Assembly: GCA_035565775.1 (NCBI GenBank)
Contig: DATMRW010000021.1
Span: 186,001-250,000, forward strand
Direction: 5' to 3'
Source: PRO6 sp035565775
GTDB taxonomy: Bacteria > Pseudomonadota > Alphaproteobacteria > Rhizobiales > Xanthobacteraceae
DNA length: 64,000 nucleotides
Part shown: positions 18,283-26,431 of the stretch, piece by piece
Numbering within the stretch: position 1 is the stretch's first letter
Layout of the letters: each line of letters starts with the position of its first letter
Notes under the pieces: model-generated
Seen by the model: the letters and a program-made list of their open reading frames with translations, nothing else
Told to the model about the DNA's origin: nothing
Databases searched by the model: none
Translations under genes and position numbers: made by a program

Positions 18283-18699
18283 CTACTTGAACAACACAGT
18301 GTTGTTCGCGCCGTTTTCAACCATGTCGATAACGAGCAGCTTCACCGTCTCGGTGCCGGTGCTTTCACCCTGATGCCACTGATCGACCGCCTCAAGGATG
18401 AAATCGCCGGGCTTGAAATCGTCGCTCCTGCCGGTGTCGAGATTGGTGACCTTGAGCGTGCCCGCGAGCACATAGCCGTAGCGCGGATAGGGATGCTTGT
18501 GCTTCGGCAGCACCATGCCGGGCGGTATCTCGTAAGTGGACACCAGCACCAGCGGATTGTTTTTCGGCAGCACGATCGGCTGCCCGCTGGAGGTCTCGGT
18601 CGCCGACAGAACCGGCCGCACGACAATTTTTCCAGCGTCATCCGCCTGAAGCGGCGAGCTCAATGCCATCAGCGCGACGGCGGCAAATATCAATCTCAT
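18283..18699 (-). CDS. Secreted cupin-domain protein
   Basis: This protein has 138 aa from the ATG at 18699. Residues 1-20 form a signal peptide (MRLIFAAVALMALSSPLQA, cleavage near ADD). The rest is one cupin barrel with the metal-binding pattern KHKHPYPRYGYVLAGTLKV (His residues plus a Gly-rich turn) and FKPGDFILEAVDQWHQGES (second motif with Pro-Gly-Asp and His). It probably binds a metal in the periplasm, but whether it is an enzyme or a binding protein is unknown. A longer frame to 18831 exists, but it would bury the signal peptide. It is transcribed downstream of ahcY, separated by a terminator. Confidence 0.75.
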   Translation of the reverse strand: MRLIFAAVALMALSSPLQADDAGKIVVRPVLSATETSSGQPIVLPKNNPLVLVSTYEIPPGMVLPKHKHPYPRYGYVLAGTLKVTNLDTGRSDDFKPGDFILEAVDQWHQGESTGTETVKLLVIDMVENGANNTVLFK

Positions 18700-18850
18700 C
18701 GCAAGCGTCCCAAATCGCTTTCGTCCGACAACCAGCGGCCCCAAGATGCACACGCGAATACAGAGTGCTTGCACGCCATGCCGAATGCAAGCGGCGGTCG
18801 CGAGAACATCGCGGGCTGAGACGACGCACAAAGAGGAAGCCAGCCAACAA

Positions 18851-18877
18851 AAAAGTCCGGCACGAGGCCGGACTTTT
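18851..18877. terminator. Bidirectional terminator after ahcY
   Basis: An 11-bp perfect stem AAAAGTCCGGC / GCCGGACTTTT with loop ACGAG. On the minus strand it is followed by a T-rich tract, 36-62 bp past the ahcY stop, and it also has T residues on the plus side. Confidence 0.93.
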
Positions 18878-18912
18878 CTGTTCTTCGATGCATAGCCAAA
18901 AAGGCCAGGCGA

Positions 18913-20328
18913 TCAGTAGCGGTAGTGCTCTGGCTTGAACGGGCCCTGCTCCGGCACGCCGATATAATCCGCCTGATCCTTCGAAAGCTTGGTCAGCTTC
19001 ACGCCGAGCTTTTCGAGATGCAGCGCCGCGACCTTCTCGTCGAGGAACTTTGGCAGCGTGTAGACCTTCTTCTCGTACTTGCCGGGGTTGGCCCACAGCT
19101 CGATCTGCGCCAACGTCTGGTTGGCGAAGGACGACGACATCACGAAGGACGGGTGGCCCATCGCATTGCCGAGGTTCACGAGGCGGCCTTCCGACAGCAG
19201 GATGATGCGGTTGCCCTTCGGGAATTCGATCTCGTCGACCTGCGGCTTGATGTTGGTCCACTTGAAGTTCTTCAGGCCGTTGACCTGAATTTCGTTGTCG
19301 AAGTGGCCGATGTTGCAGACGATCGCACGGTCTTTCATGTTGCGCATGTGATCGACGGTGATGATGTCGCGGTTGCCGGTCGCGGTGACGAAGATGTCGG
19401 CGCGCGGCAGCGCTTCCTCGATGGTGGTGACTTCATAGCCTTCCATCGACGCCTGCAGGGCGCAGATCGGATCGACTTCCGAGACGATGACGCGCGCGCC
19501 GGCCTGGCGGAGCGAGGCCGCCGAGCCCTTGCCGACGTCGCCGAAGCCCGCCACGAAGGCGACCTTGCCGGCGAGCATCACGTCGGTGCCGCGGCGGATC
19601 GCGTCGACCAGCGATTCACGGCAGCCATAGAGGTTGTCGAACTTCGACTTGGTGACGGAGTCGTTGACGTTAAATGCCGGGAACAGGAGCTTGCCGGCTT
19701 CGGCGAGCTTGTAGAGACGGTGCACGCCCGTGGTGGTCTCTTCCGAAACGCCCTTGATGCTCTTGGCGAGCTCGGCGAACCAGCCTTTCGGCTTCTCGGC
19801 CATCAGACGCTTGATCAGCGCGTAGAAAATTTCCTCTTCTTCCGACTCCGGCTTGTCGAGGAACGCGGTGTCGCCCTCTTCGGCGCGCAGGCCGTTGTGA
19901 ACGAGCATGGTGGCGTCGCCGCCGTCGTCCAAAATCATGTTCGGGGTGCCGCCGCCGTGCCAGTCGAACAGCTTTGCGGTGTAGTCCCAGTATTCCTTCA
20001 GCGTCTCGCCCTTGTAGGCGAACACCGGGATGCCTGCTGCCGCAATCGCGGCCGCCGCGTGATCCTGCGTCGAGAAGATGTTGCACGACACCCAGCGGAC
20101 GTCGGCGCCGAGCGCCTTCAACGTCTCGATCAGCACCGCGGTCTGAATGGTCATGTGCAGCGAACCGGCGATGCGCGCGCCCTTGAGCGGCTGCGACGGG
20201 CCGTATTCGGCACGGATCGCCATCAGGCCCGGCATCTCGGTCTCGGCGAGGTCGATCTCCTTGCGGCCGAAGTCTGCGAGCGAGATGTCCTTGACGACGT
20301 AGTCGGTGAATCCGGCAGGGGCGGTCAT
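18913..20328 (-). CDS. ahcY: Adenosylhomocysteinase (SAH hydrolase)
   Basis: This 471-aa cytoplasmic enzyme splits S-adenosylhomocysteine to adenosine and homocysteine, relieving product inhibition of methyltransferases. It shows the NAD-binding GFGDVGKGSAASLRQAGARV loop, substrate residues in DDGGDATMLVH, FNVNDSVTKSKFDN, and the C-terminal LPKFLDEKVAALHLEKLGV and PFKPEHYRY tail. It contains the roughly 40-residue insert seen in many bacterial and plant SahH proteins, which explains its length over mammalian enzymes (432). The ATG at 20328 has AAGGA upstream. It lies downstream of metK on the same strand, a sensible methyl-cycle pairing. Confidence 0.98.
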   Translation of the reverse strand: MTAPAGFTDYVVKDISLADFGRKEIDLAETEMPGLMAIRAEYGPSQPLKGARIAGSLHMTIQTAVLIETLKALGADVRWVSCNIFSTQDHAAAAIAAAGIPVFAYKGETLKEYWDYTAKLFDWHGGGTPNMILDDGGDATMLVHNGLRAEEGDTAFLDKPESEEEEIFYALIKRLMAEKPKGWFAELAKSIKGVSEETTTGVHRLYKLAEAGKLLFPAFNVNDSVTKSKFDNLYGCRESLVDAIRRGTDVMLAGKVAFVAGFGDVGKGSAASLRQAGARVIVSEVDPICALQASMEGYEVTTIEEALPRADIFVTATGNRDIITVDHMRNMKDRAIVCNIGHFDNEIQVNGLKNFKWTNIKPQVDEIEFPKGNRIILLSEGRLVNLGNAMGHPSFVMSSSFANQTLAQIELWANPGKYEKKVYTLPKFLDEKVAALHLEKLGVKLTKLSKDQADYIGVPEQGPFKPEHYRY

Positions 20329-20435
20329 GATGTCTGATCCTTCAGGTCTTGGGCTGGGCGAAGCCGCAGCATTCGGTTCGTTCGTCGGTCATGTCCGGCC
20401 GGGTGCCGGGCTTGGCCATTCGCGTTTCGCGATCA

Positions 20436-20468
20436 GAAAAATTCAAAAGGCGCACTTGCGAGCGCCTT
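20436..20468 (-). terminator. Rho-independent terminator after metK
   Basis: On the minus strand the hairpin AAGGCGC / GCGCCTT (8-nt loop) is followed by TTTTGAATTTTT. It sits 75-107 bp past the metK stop and before ahcY, so ahcY probably also has its own promoter. Confidence 0.8.
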
Positions 20469-20498
20469 CCAAAACTCATCGCGGCATCATCAGATGTA

Positions 20499-20529
20499 AG
20501 CCCGACCGCGACATGGTCGCGGCCGGGCT
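20499..20529 (-). terminator. GC-rich hairpin directly after metK
   Basis: Two 14-nt arms (20499-20512 and 20516-20529) around a 3-nt loop pair completely on the minus strand if one G-U pair is allowed. No T-run follows on the minus strand. It may protect the metK transcript end or act together with the terminator about 30 bp further on. Confidence 0.5.
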
Positions 20530-20542
20530 GTTTTGTGGCGGC

Positions 20543-21739
20543 TCAGACGGCCTTCCTGAACGTCTCGACGAGGTCGGTCTTCTCCCAAGAGAAGCCGCCG
20601 TCGGCATCCGGCGTGCGGCCGAAGTGACCATAGGCCGCAGTGCGGGCGTAGATCGGGCGATTGAGGTTGAGGTGCTGGCGGATGCCGCGCGGGGTGAGGT
20701 CCATCACCTCGCCTGCTGCCTTCTCCAGCACCGCCTCGTCGACCTTTCCGGTGCCGTGGGTGTCGATGTAGATCGACAGCGGACGGGCGACGCCGATGGC
20801 ATAGGCAAGCTGCAGCGTGCAGCGATCGGCAAGGCCGGCCGCGACGATGTTTTTAGCAAGGTAGCGCGCCGCATAGGCCGCCGAGCGGTCGACCTTGGTC
20901 GGGTCCTTGCCGGAGAACGCGCCGCCGCCATGCGGGGCCGCGCCGCCATAGGTGTCGACGATGATCTTGCGGCCGGTAAGGCCGGAATCGCCGTCGGGGC
21001 CGCCGATGTAGAACTTTCCGGTCGGGTTAACGTGCCACACGGTCTTGTCGGAGATCCAGCCTTCCGGCAGCGCCTTGCGGACATAGGGCTCGACCCGCTC
21101 GCGCACCTGGTTCGAGGTCATGTCCTCGACGAGGTGCTGGTGCGAGACAACGATCTGAGTCACGCCGACCGGGCGGCCGTTTTCGTACTGGACGGTGACC
21201 TGGCTCTTGGAATCCGGGCCCAGAACCTTCTCGATGCCGGCGTGGCGGGCTTCGGAAATGAGGCGCAAAATCTTGTGCGCGTAGAAGATCGGCGCCGGCA
21301 TCAGGTCCGGGGTCTCGTTGACGGCATAGCCGAACATGATGCCCTGGTCGCCCGCGCCTTCTTCCTTGTTGGTTCCCGGCTGCATGGCATCGACGCCCTG
21401 CGCGATGTCGGCGGACTGCGGGTGCAGCAGGATTTCAACGTCGGCGTGCTGCCAGTGGAAGCCGTCCTGCTCGTAGCCGATATCCTTGATCGCGGCGCGG
21501 ACGACACCCTCGATCACCTCGTTGGTGACCGAACTCGGGCCGCGCGTTTCACCCGCGATGACGACCTTGTTCGTCGTCGTCAGCGTCTCGCAGGCCGCGC
21601 GGATCGCCCAGGGGTCCATACCTTCCTTGGCGCCCGCGCGGAAGAACAGATCGACGATCTCGTCCGAGATCCGGTCGCAGACCTTGTCCGGGTGACCTTC
21701 GGACACCGACTCGCTGGTGAACAAATAAGATTGACGCAT
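20543..21739 (-). CDS. metK: S-adenosylmethionine synthetase
   Basis: This 398-aa enzyme makes SAM from methionine and ATP. It has the N-terminal SESVSEGHPDKVCDRISDEI (ATP-binding His and Asp), GEQGIMFGYA-type loop written here as GDQGIMFGYA, and the GGGAFSGKDPTKVDRSAAYAA phosphate-binding loop. Length fits the family (about 384-400). The frame opens at TTG 21742, but the ATG at 21739 has GGGAAGGGG with a 6-nt spacer. It follows the HTH-methyltransferase gene by 55 bp on the same strand and precedes ahcY. A small hairpin next to the ribosome-binding site is noted separately. Confidence 0.98.
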   Translation of the reverse strand: MRQSYLFTSESVSEGHPDKVCDRISDEIVDLFFRAGAKEGMDPWAIRAACETLTTTNKVVIAGETRGPSSVTNEVIEGVVRAAIKDIGYEQDGFHWQHADVEILLHPQSADIAQGVDAMQPGTNKEEGAGDQGIMFGYAVNETPDLMPAPIFYAHKILRLISEARHAGIEKVLGPDSKSQVTVQYENGRPVGVTQIVVSHQHLVEDMTSNQVRERVEPYVRKALPEGWISDKTVWHVNPTGKFYIGGPDGDSGLTGRKIIVDTYGGAAPHGGGAFSGKDPTKVDRSAAYAARYLAKNIVAAGLADRCTLQLAYAIGVARPLSIYIDTHGTGKVDEAVLEKAAGEVMDLTPRGIRQHLNLNRPIYARTAAYGHFGRTPDADGGFSWEKTDLVETFRKAV

Positions 21740-21752
21740 CAAAAACCCCTTC

Positions 21753-21768
21753 CCGCCATGCCAGGCGG
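21753..21768 (-). promoter_or_regulatory. Hairpin abutting the metK ribosome-binding site
   Basis: CCGCC / GGCGG arms around a 6-nt loop in the 55-bp leader of metK. The 3' arm runs directly into the purine-rich ribosome-binding site. It could modulate translation initiation. It does not match the riboswitch consensus sequences I know well enough to name one. Confidence 0.3.
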
Positions 21769-21794
21769 CTCGCTCCGTGATTTATCCTGAGGTG

Positions 21795-23150
21795 TCATTC
21801 GCGGCGGCGCGAAATGACGTAGGATTCGTCGTAAAACCAAAGCCCGTTGTACCGGCGCAGAACGTCTCTTGTGGTCTCAAGGTAGCGACCGGTCTCGGTG
21901 GCCTCGGCGAGACGATCGTCCTCCACCTGAGCCACGTAAACCGCCGCGTTCCAGGCCGCGAAGGCTGTCGATGTGCCGATTGGGCCTGTCACCTCGGTCG
22001 GCAACGCTTCCATATCATAGCGAAAGATCGAGCGGCTATCGGCATAAGCATTAAAGTTAAGATCCCGGCCGGCTGCCCCCAGCTCATATTTTACCGCCCG
22101 CAGCAGCTCGTGACGGCTGACGGGAAAAGGATTCTCCCCCGGCCACATCGCCTGGACGATTTCCATCGCCGGGTCGTGGCCGTGAGAATGAATTCCGATC
22201 AGCCGGCCGCCGGCGCGCAGCGCCCGCGCGAGCGGCGCGATGATTTTTCGCGCGCGGAAATTTACCGAGGACTTGGCCCGGTAGGGCTGGGAGGCGATGA
22301 TGAGGTCGAAATTCGCCTCCGCCCGCCCGGCGCGCGGGATGACCGAATCGAGCAGGAAGCGATGATCGTCGCGGTAGAGCACGATCACCACCGGGCGCTC
22401 ATAGACCGGCATGCCTGAGCGCATGCTGACGCTCGCCCGCCAGTTTTCCTCAAGAAACGGCTCTAGCGCGGCGATCTGGTCGGCAAATTCCCCTGACGAG
22501 CTGCCGCGCAGCGGCACGTCGTGCCACAGCATCGAGGAAGCCGCGGCGGCGGAGCGCGGCGTCAGCCACGGCGCCTCGTTGTAATTCATGTTGGTGAGCA
22601 CGAAGACGCTGGCCGGATGCTCGAACAGCCGGTCCGGGATCTTGTCCAGCGTCAGCTTGACGTCCTCGAGGCTTAGTTCCTTGCCCGAGATGTAGAACGG
22701 CATATGCGGAAAGCGCCCGTGCAGCGAGCGCAAGACCCGCGACAGCACCGTGCCGTCGCCGATGCCCGCATCGAACAGGCGCACCGCCGGCGGGCGCGGA
22801 TGAATCGCTCCCAGCTCCATCGCGACGCGCTGGGCGATCACCCGCTTCTCGCTGCAGGTGTGGACGAACAGCAGGTATTTTTGCCGGTTCTCGAAGAACC
22901 GGAAGTTTGAGCGCGGGTCGCGCCGCTCCAGCGGCACATCGCGCAATTCCGGCTTGGGCGCCCCCTCCGGCAGCCCTTCGGAGAGAAAATTCTCGATCCG
23001 CTCCAGCGTATCGATGGTAATCCGCTTGCCCTCGCGCAGGCGCGACACCAATTTCCCATCGTTCACAGCGCGGCGACCAAAGGTCGATTCCGCCATGCCG
23101 TTCGCGCGGCAATGCTCGGTAATCTTGGCCAGAAGCGCTTCGTTCTTCAT
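21795..23150 (-). CDS. HTH-domain / SAM-methyltransferase-like fusion protein upstream of metK
   Basis: This 451-aa protein is not assigned to a named family. Residues about 5-58 resemble a small alphaproteobacterial helix-turn-helix-like module (ESTFGRRAVNDGKLVSRLRE then GKRITIDTLERIENFL). Residues about 85-330 look like a class I Rossmann methyltransferase: LFDAGIGDGT at 125-134 as motif I, FDLIIASQPY at 281-290 as motif IV, and LRAGGRLIGI at 311-320 as the following strand. The last 110 residues are unassigned. The frame extends to 23261, but the ATG at 23150 starts the recognisable module. It is followed 55 bp later by metK and then ahcY, suggesting a methylation role or control of SAM synthesis. 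Substrate is unknown. Confidence 0.7.
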   Translation of the reverse strand: MKNEALLAKITEHCRANGMAESTFGRRAVNDGKLVSRLREGKRITIDTLERIENFLSEGLPEGAPKPELRDVPLERRDPRSNFRFFENRQKYLLFVHTCSEKRVIAQRVAMELGAIHPRPPAVRLFDAGIGDGTVLSRVLRSLHGRFPHMPFYISGKELSLEDVKLTLDKIPDRLFEHPASVFVLTNMNYNEAPWLTPRSAAAASSMLWHDVPLRGSSSGEFADQIAALEPFLEENWRASVSMRSGMPVYERPVVIVLYRDDHRFLLDSVIPRAGRAEANFDLIIASQPYRAKSSVNFRARKIIAPLARALRAGGRLIGIHSHGHDPAMEIVQAMWPGENPFPVSRHELLRAVKYELGAAGRDLNFNAYADSRSIFRYDMEALPTEVTGPIGTSTAFAAWNAAVYVAQVEDDRLAEATETGRYLETTRDVLRRYNGLWFYDESYVISRRRE

Positions 23151-23384
23151 GAGGGGTGATGGGCGCGAGAAATGGGCAGACGATCTATCGAACGACTTCC
23201 TATCGTATTTTGCCCACGGCGCAAACCGCATTCTTGCGGCCTGCGGAATGACCCCGGTCATCCACAGGGTTGAACGACGATGGCGGCGAGCGAGTAAGGG
23301 GTCTTTTGGGGCGCGTTTGCCGGGAACCCGGCAATCGCCTCAACCCGGTGACCCTGGCGCTGATTTCAAAGGCTGATGTTTGGC

Positions 23385-23801
23385 TCAGGCCCCGACCCAG
23401 GATCGGCCGAACACGGCGCGGATCGGCGACTTTGGCCGTCCGGGCGTGAAAACTTCCATGGTCATGTAGAGGCGCATGCCGCGCTCGACGATGCGGATGT
23501 GGAACGGCGCATCTGCCAGCCGCCCGGCCCACCGGCCCTCGCCGCTGGCCACAGTCAGACCGCCATCCTTGCCGGCGGCAAGTTGCGCCAACCAGCCGTT
23601 GTTGGCCGTGACGGTCAGAGTGCGCCCGTCTCCAGCGACGGCGATGCGGCACGACGGGCACCGGCCCGCATTGGAGGCGATCTGCTGCCAGTCGCCGCTC
23701 CAATGCCCGGCCTGTGCCGCCGCAGGCATTGCTCCGGCGGCGAGCGCCAGAGCGATGATCAAGCCCTGCAAGGTCCTGTGACCGGTCAGGGCGCGTGGCA
23801 C
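23385..23801 (-). CDS. Secreted hypothetical protein with CPSC motif
   Basis: This 138-aa protein has a GTG start directly abutting the TAA stop of the MetE-type gene (TAAGTG), so translation is probably coupled. Residues about 10-30 form a signal peptide (LIIALALAAGAMPAAAQA). The mature part has CPSC near residue 48, then a beta-rich domain ending in MEVFTPGRPKSPIRAVFGRSW. The CxxC could be a metal- or redox-active pair, but no thioredoxin fold is evident. I do not recognise a family. It is the last gene of the liv-metE-type run. Confidence 0.6.
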   Translation of the reverse strand: MPRALTGHRTLQGLIIALALAAGAMPAAAQAGHWSGDWQQIASNAGRCPSCRIAVAGDGRTLTVTANNGWLAQLAAGKDGGLTVASGEGRWAGRLADAPFHIRIVERGMRLYMTMEVFTPGRPKSPIRAVFGRSWVGA

Positions 23802-24920
23802 TTACTTGCCCCAGACTTCTTCAGCGAGTTCGACCGCGAGGCGCAGCTTGGCCCACTGCTCGTCCTCGGTCAGCGTATTGCCTTCCTCGGTCGAGGCGAA
23901 GCCGCACTGCGGCGACAGCGCGAGCTGGTCGAGAGCGACGAATTTCGAGGCTTCGTCGATGCGGCGCTTGATGTCGTCCTTGGTCTCGAGCGCCCCGCTC
24001 TTGGAGGTGATGAGACCGGCGACGACGACCTTGTCGCCCTTCGGCAGGAAGCGCAGCGGCTCGAAGCCGCCGGCGCGCTCGCTGTCGTATTCGAGGAAGT
24101 AGCCGTCGTAGTTGGTGCCGGCCAGCATGGTCTCGGCGACCGGCTCATAGCCGCCCGACGAAATCCAGGTGGAGCGGAAGTTGCCGCGGCAGACGTGGGT
24201 GGTGATCACCATGTCGCTCGGGCGATCGGCGATCGCGTAGTTGATGACGCGCGCATAGATCTGCTGGAGATTGTCGACTTCCTCGCCGCGGGCGCGAACC
24301 TTGTTGAGCTCCTCCTCGGAGCAGAGATAGGCCCAGACCGTGTCGTCGAACTGCAGATAGCGGCAGCCGGCGTCGTAGAACGCCTTGACGGCCTTGCGGT
24401 AGGCGCGGCCGAGATCCTCGAAGAACGGCGCGAGATCGGGATAGACCTCCTTCGAGATGGCCCGGCGGCCGCCGCGGAAGTGCAGCACCGGCGGCGCGGG
24501 AATGGTCATCTTCGGCACGAGGCCGCCGACGGCGTCGGTCTTTTCCTTGAGAAACTTGAAGTGCGCCAGCATCGGGTGATCGTCGGGGAAGTCGATCTTG
24601 CCAACGGTGCGGATGTTTTCGCCGCGCGTCGTCACGCCCGCGAAGTGAATGCCCTCGGTCTGGTACAGCTCGCACCCGGTCAGATGGGCAAGGAAATCGA
24701 AGTGCCACCACGAGCGGCGGAACTCGCCGTCGGTGGCGAGCTGCAGGCCCACGTCGCGCTGCCGGCGCACAGCCTTCTCGATCTCGATGTCCTCGATCCG
24801 GCGCAGCTCGTCGGCCTTGATTTCGCCGGCGGCGAGTTTCGCGCGCGCTTCCTTGATGCGCTCCGGGCGCAGCAGGCTGCCGACTTGATCAGCGCGGAAT
24901 GGAGCCTTGGTTCTTTTCAT
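23802..24920 (-). CDS. Short MetE-type (cobalamin-independent) methionine synthase homolog
   Basis: This 372-aa protein corresponds to the C-terminal catalytic half of MetE only, without the N-terminal folate-binding half. Candidate zinc ligands are visible: His242 and Cys244 in THVCRGNF, Glu277 in FLEYDSE and Cys339 in SPQCGF. QVGSLLRP near the start and QFDDTVWAY at 190-198 are typical of this short family. It should transfer a methyl group to a thiol such as homocysteine, but the donor is unclear because short forms often do not use methyl-folate. The ATG at 24920 has GGGAG with a 6-nt spacer, and the longer frame to 25049 would overlap livF. It follows livF by 34 bp, so it is probably cotranscribed with the transporter. 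Confidence 0.85.
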   Translation of the reverse strand: MKRTKAPFRADQVGSLLRPERIKEARAKLAAGEIKADELRRIEDIEIEKAVRRQRDVGLQLATDGEFRRSWWHFDFLAHLTGCELYQTEGIHFAGVTTRGENIRTVGKIDFPDDHPMLAHFKFLKEKTDAVGGLVPKMTIPAPPVLHFRGGRRAISKEVYPDLAPFFEDLGRAYRKAVKAFYDAGCRYLQFDDTVWAYLCSEEELNKVRARGEEVDNLQQIYARVINYAIADRPSDMVITTHVCRGNFRSTWISSGGYEPVAETMLAGTNYDGYFLEYDSERAGGFEPLRFLPKGDKVVVAGLITSKSGALETKDDIKRRIDEASKFVALDQLALSPQCGFASTEEGNTLTEDEQWAKLRLAVELAEEVWGK

Positions 24921-24954
24921 TCTGTTCTCCCAGATCACACAAGGTAATGAGCGG

Positions 24955-25686
24955 CTAGGGCGTCGCCGGGTTGATTTTGGCGCCGCCCGAAACGCCCAGA
25001 AACTTTTCGAGAACCGCCGCGTCGCCTCGCAACGCTGCGCTTTCGGCATCGTGAACGATCCCGCCCCGTTCCAATATCACAACCCGATCCGCCAGACCGA
25101 GAATCTTTCGGGCGTTCTGCTCGACGACGATGGTGCAGACCCCGCCGGCGCGGGTGATGCGGCCGAGCGCGGCCAACAGTTCATCGACGATGATCGGCGC
25201 GAGGCCTTCGGTCGGCTCGTCCAGCAGGAGAATTTTCGGATTGAGCGTGAGCGCGCGGCCGATCGCCAGCATCTGCTGCTCGCCGCCGGAAAGCTGGTTG
25301 CCGAAATTGCCGCGACGCTCCCGCAGCCGGGGAAACATCTCGTAGACGCGCTCGACCGTCCACGGCCCCGGCTGCGCCACCGCCGTCATGTTTTCCTCGA
25401 CGGTGAGCGAGCGGAAGATGTTGCGCTCCTGCGGCACCCAGCCGATGCCGGCGCGCGCGCGCTGGTCGGCGCGCAGCCTTGTGATGTCCTGCCCGTCGAG
25501 CATCAAGGAGCCGGCGAAGCGCCGCGTCACGCCGACGATGGAGTTGATCAGCGTCGTCTTGCCGGTGCCGTTGCGGCCGAGCAGCGCGAGCACCTCACCT
25601 TCCTTCACGCTCAGCGAAAAATTCGGCAGCACCACCGCTTCGCCGTAACCGGCGCGGAGGGAATCTATGACGAGGAGATCACGCAT
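24955..25686 (-). CDS. livF: HAAT-type ABC transporter ATPase LivF (system 1)
   Basis: This 243-aa ATPase is one of two in a branched-chain amino-acid-type importer. Walker A is LLGRNGTGKTTLINS, the signature is LSGGEQQMLAIGRAL, Walker B is ILLLDEPTEGLAP, and the LivF-typical VEQNARKIL replaces the switch His by Gln. The frame opens further upstream, but the ATG at 25686 has GAGG with a 6-nt spacer and gives family length (E. coli 237). It overlaps the end of livG by 8 bp. The methyltransferase-type gene follows immediately. Confidence 0.93.
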   Translation of the reverse strand: MRDLLVIDSLRAGYGEAVVLPNFSLSVKEGEVLALLGRNGTGKTTLINSIVGVTRRFAGSLMLDGQDITRLRADQRARAGIGWVPQERNIFRSLTVEENMTAVAQPGPWTVERVYEMFPRLRERRGNFGNQLSGGEQQMLAIGRALTLNPKILLLDEPTEGLAPIIVDELLAALGRITRAGGVCTIVVEQNARKILGLADRVVILERGGIVHDAESAALRGDAAVLEKFLGVSGGAKINPATP

Positions 25687-26431
25687 CATGGGCCTCGCCG
25701 AGATAGACCGCCTTGACCTGCGGATCGCGCGCAATCTCGTCCGGCGCGCCCTCCACGAGTAGCGCCCCGCTCACCAGCACCGAAATGCGGTCGGCGAAGG
25801 AGAACACCAGATCCATGTCGTGCTCGATCAGAAGCACCGTGACATCGCGCGGCAGATTGGCAACCGCCGCCAGAATATCGTGGCGCTCGATCTCCGGCAC
25901 GCCGGCTGCGGGCTCATCGAGCAGCAGCACGCGCGGCCCGGTGGCGATCGCCAGCGCGATTTCGAGCAGCCGCTGCTTGCCGTAAGGCAGCGTCACGGTC
26001 GGCTCGTTCATCACGTCGAGCAGGCGGAAATTCGTCAGATGCTGCTCGATCTCGTCGTTGATCTCGGGCCGCGTGCCGCGCCGGCGCCACATCTGGGTGC
26101 CCTGCCCGAGGCGCTCGGCGACCGCAAGGCCGATGGTCTCCAGCGGAGTGAGGTCCGCAAAGAGCTGGTTGATCTGGAACGTGCGCGACAGCCCCTGCCG
26201 CACGCGCCGATGCACCGGCATTGCGGTGATGTCGGCGCCTTCGAGGAGAATTTTGCCGCCATCCGGCGCAATCACGCCGGTGAGCAGGTTGATCACCGTC
26301 GTCTTGCCCGCGCCGTTGGGGCCGATCAGGGCGTGGCGCGCGCCGGCCTTGACCTGGAGCGACAGGTTGCGGGTGACGTTGAGGCCGCCGAAGTGCTTTT
26401 CGAGGCCGATGGTTTCCAGCGCGAGGGTCAT
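25679..26431 (-). CDS. livG: HAAT-type ABC transporter ATPase LivG (system 1)
   Basis: This 250-aa ATPase has Walker A IGPNGAGKTTVINLLTG, the signature-region variant TLPYGKQRLLEIALAI, Walker B VLLLDEPAAGVP and the switch His in LLIEHDMDLVF. The ATG at 26431 overlaps the livM stop (ATGA). A much longer open frame reaches up to 27322 but is only the shadow of livM. It pairs with LivF to power the LivH/LivM pore. Confidence 0.93.
   Translation of the reverse strand: MTLALETIGLEKHFGGLNVTRNLSLQVKAGARHALIGPNGAGKTTVINLLTGVIAPDGGKILLEGADITAMPVHRRVRQGLSRTFQINQLFADLTPLETIGLAVAERLGQGTQMWRRRGTRPEINDEIEQHLTNFRLLDVMNEPTVTLPYGKQRLLEIALAIATGPRVLLLDEPAAGVPEIERHDILAAVANLPRDVTVLLIEHDMDLVFSFADRISVLVSGALLVEGAPDEIARDPQVKAVYLGEAHDA

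Noticed and set aside
20329..20542. A SAH or SAM riboswitch before ahcY
   Set aside because: I looked for the conserved cores of the SAH and SAM-II classes in the leader and saw no convincing match. The region is explained by the metK terminator and a promoter.
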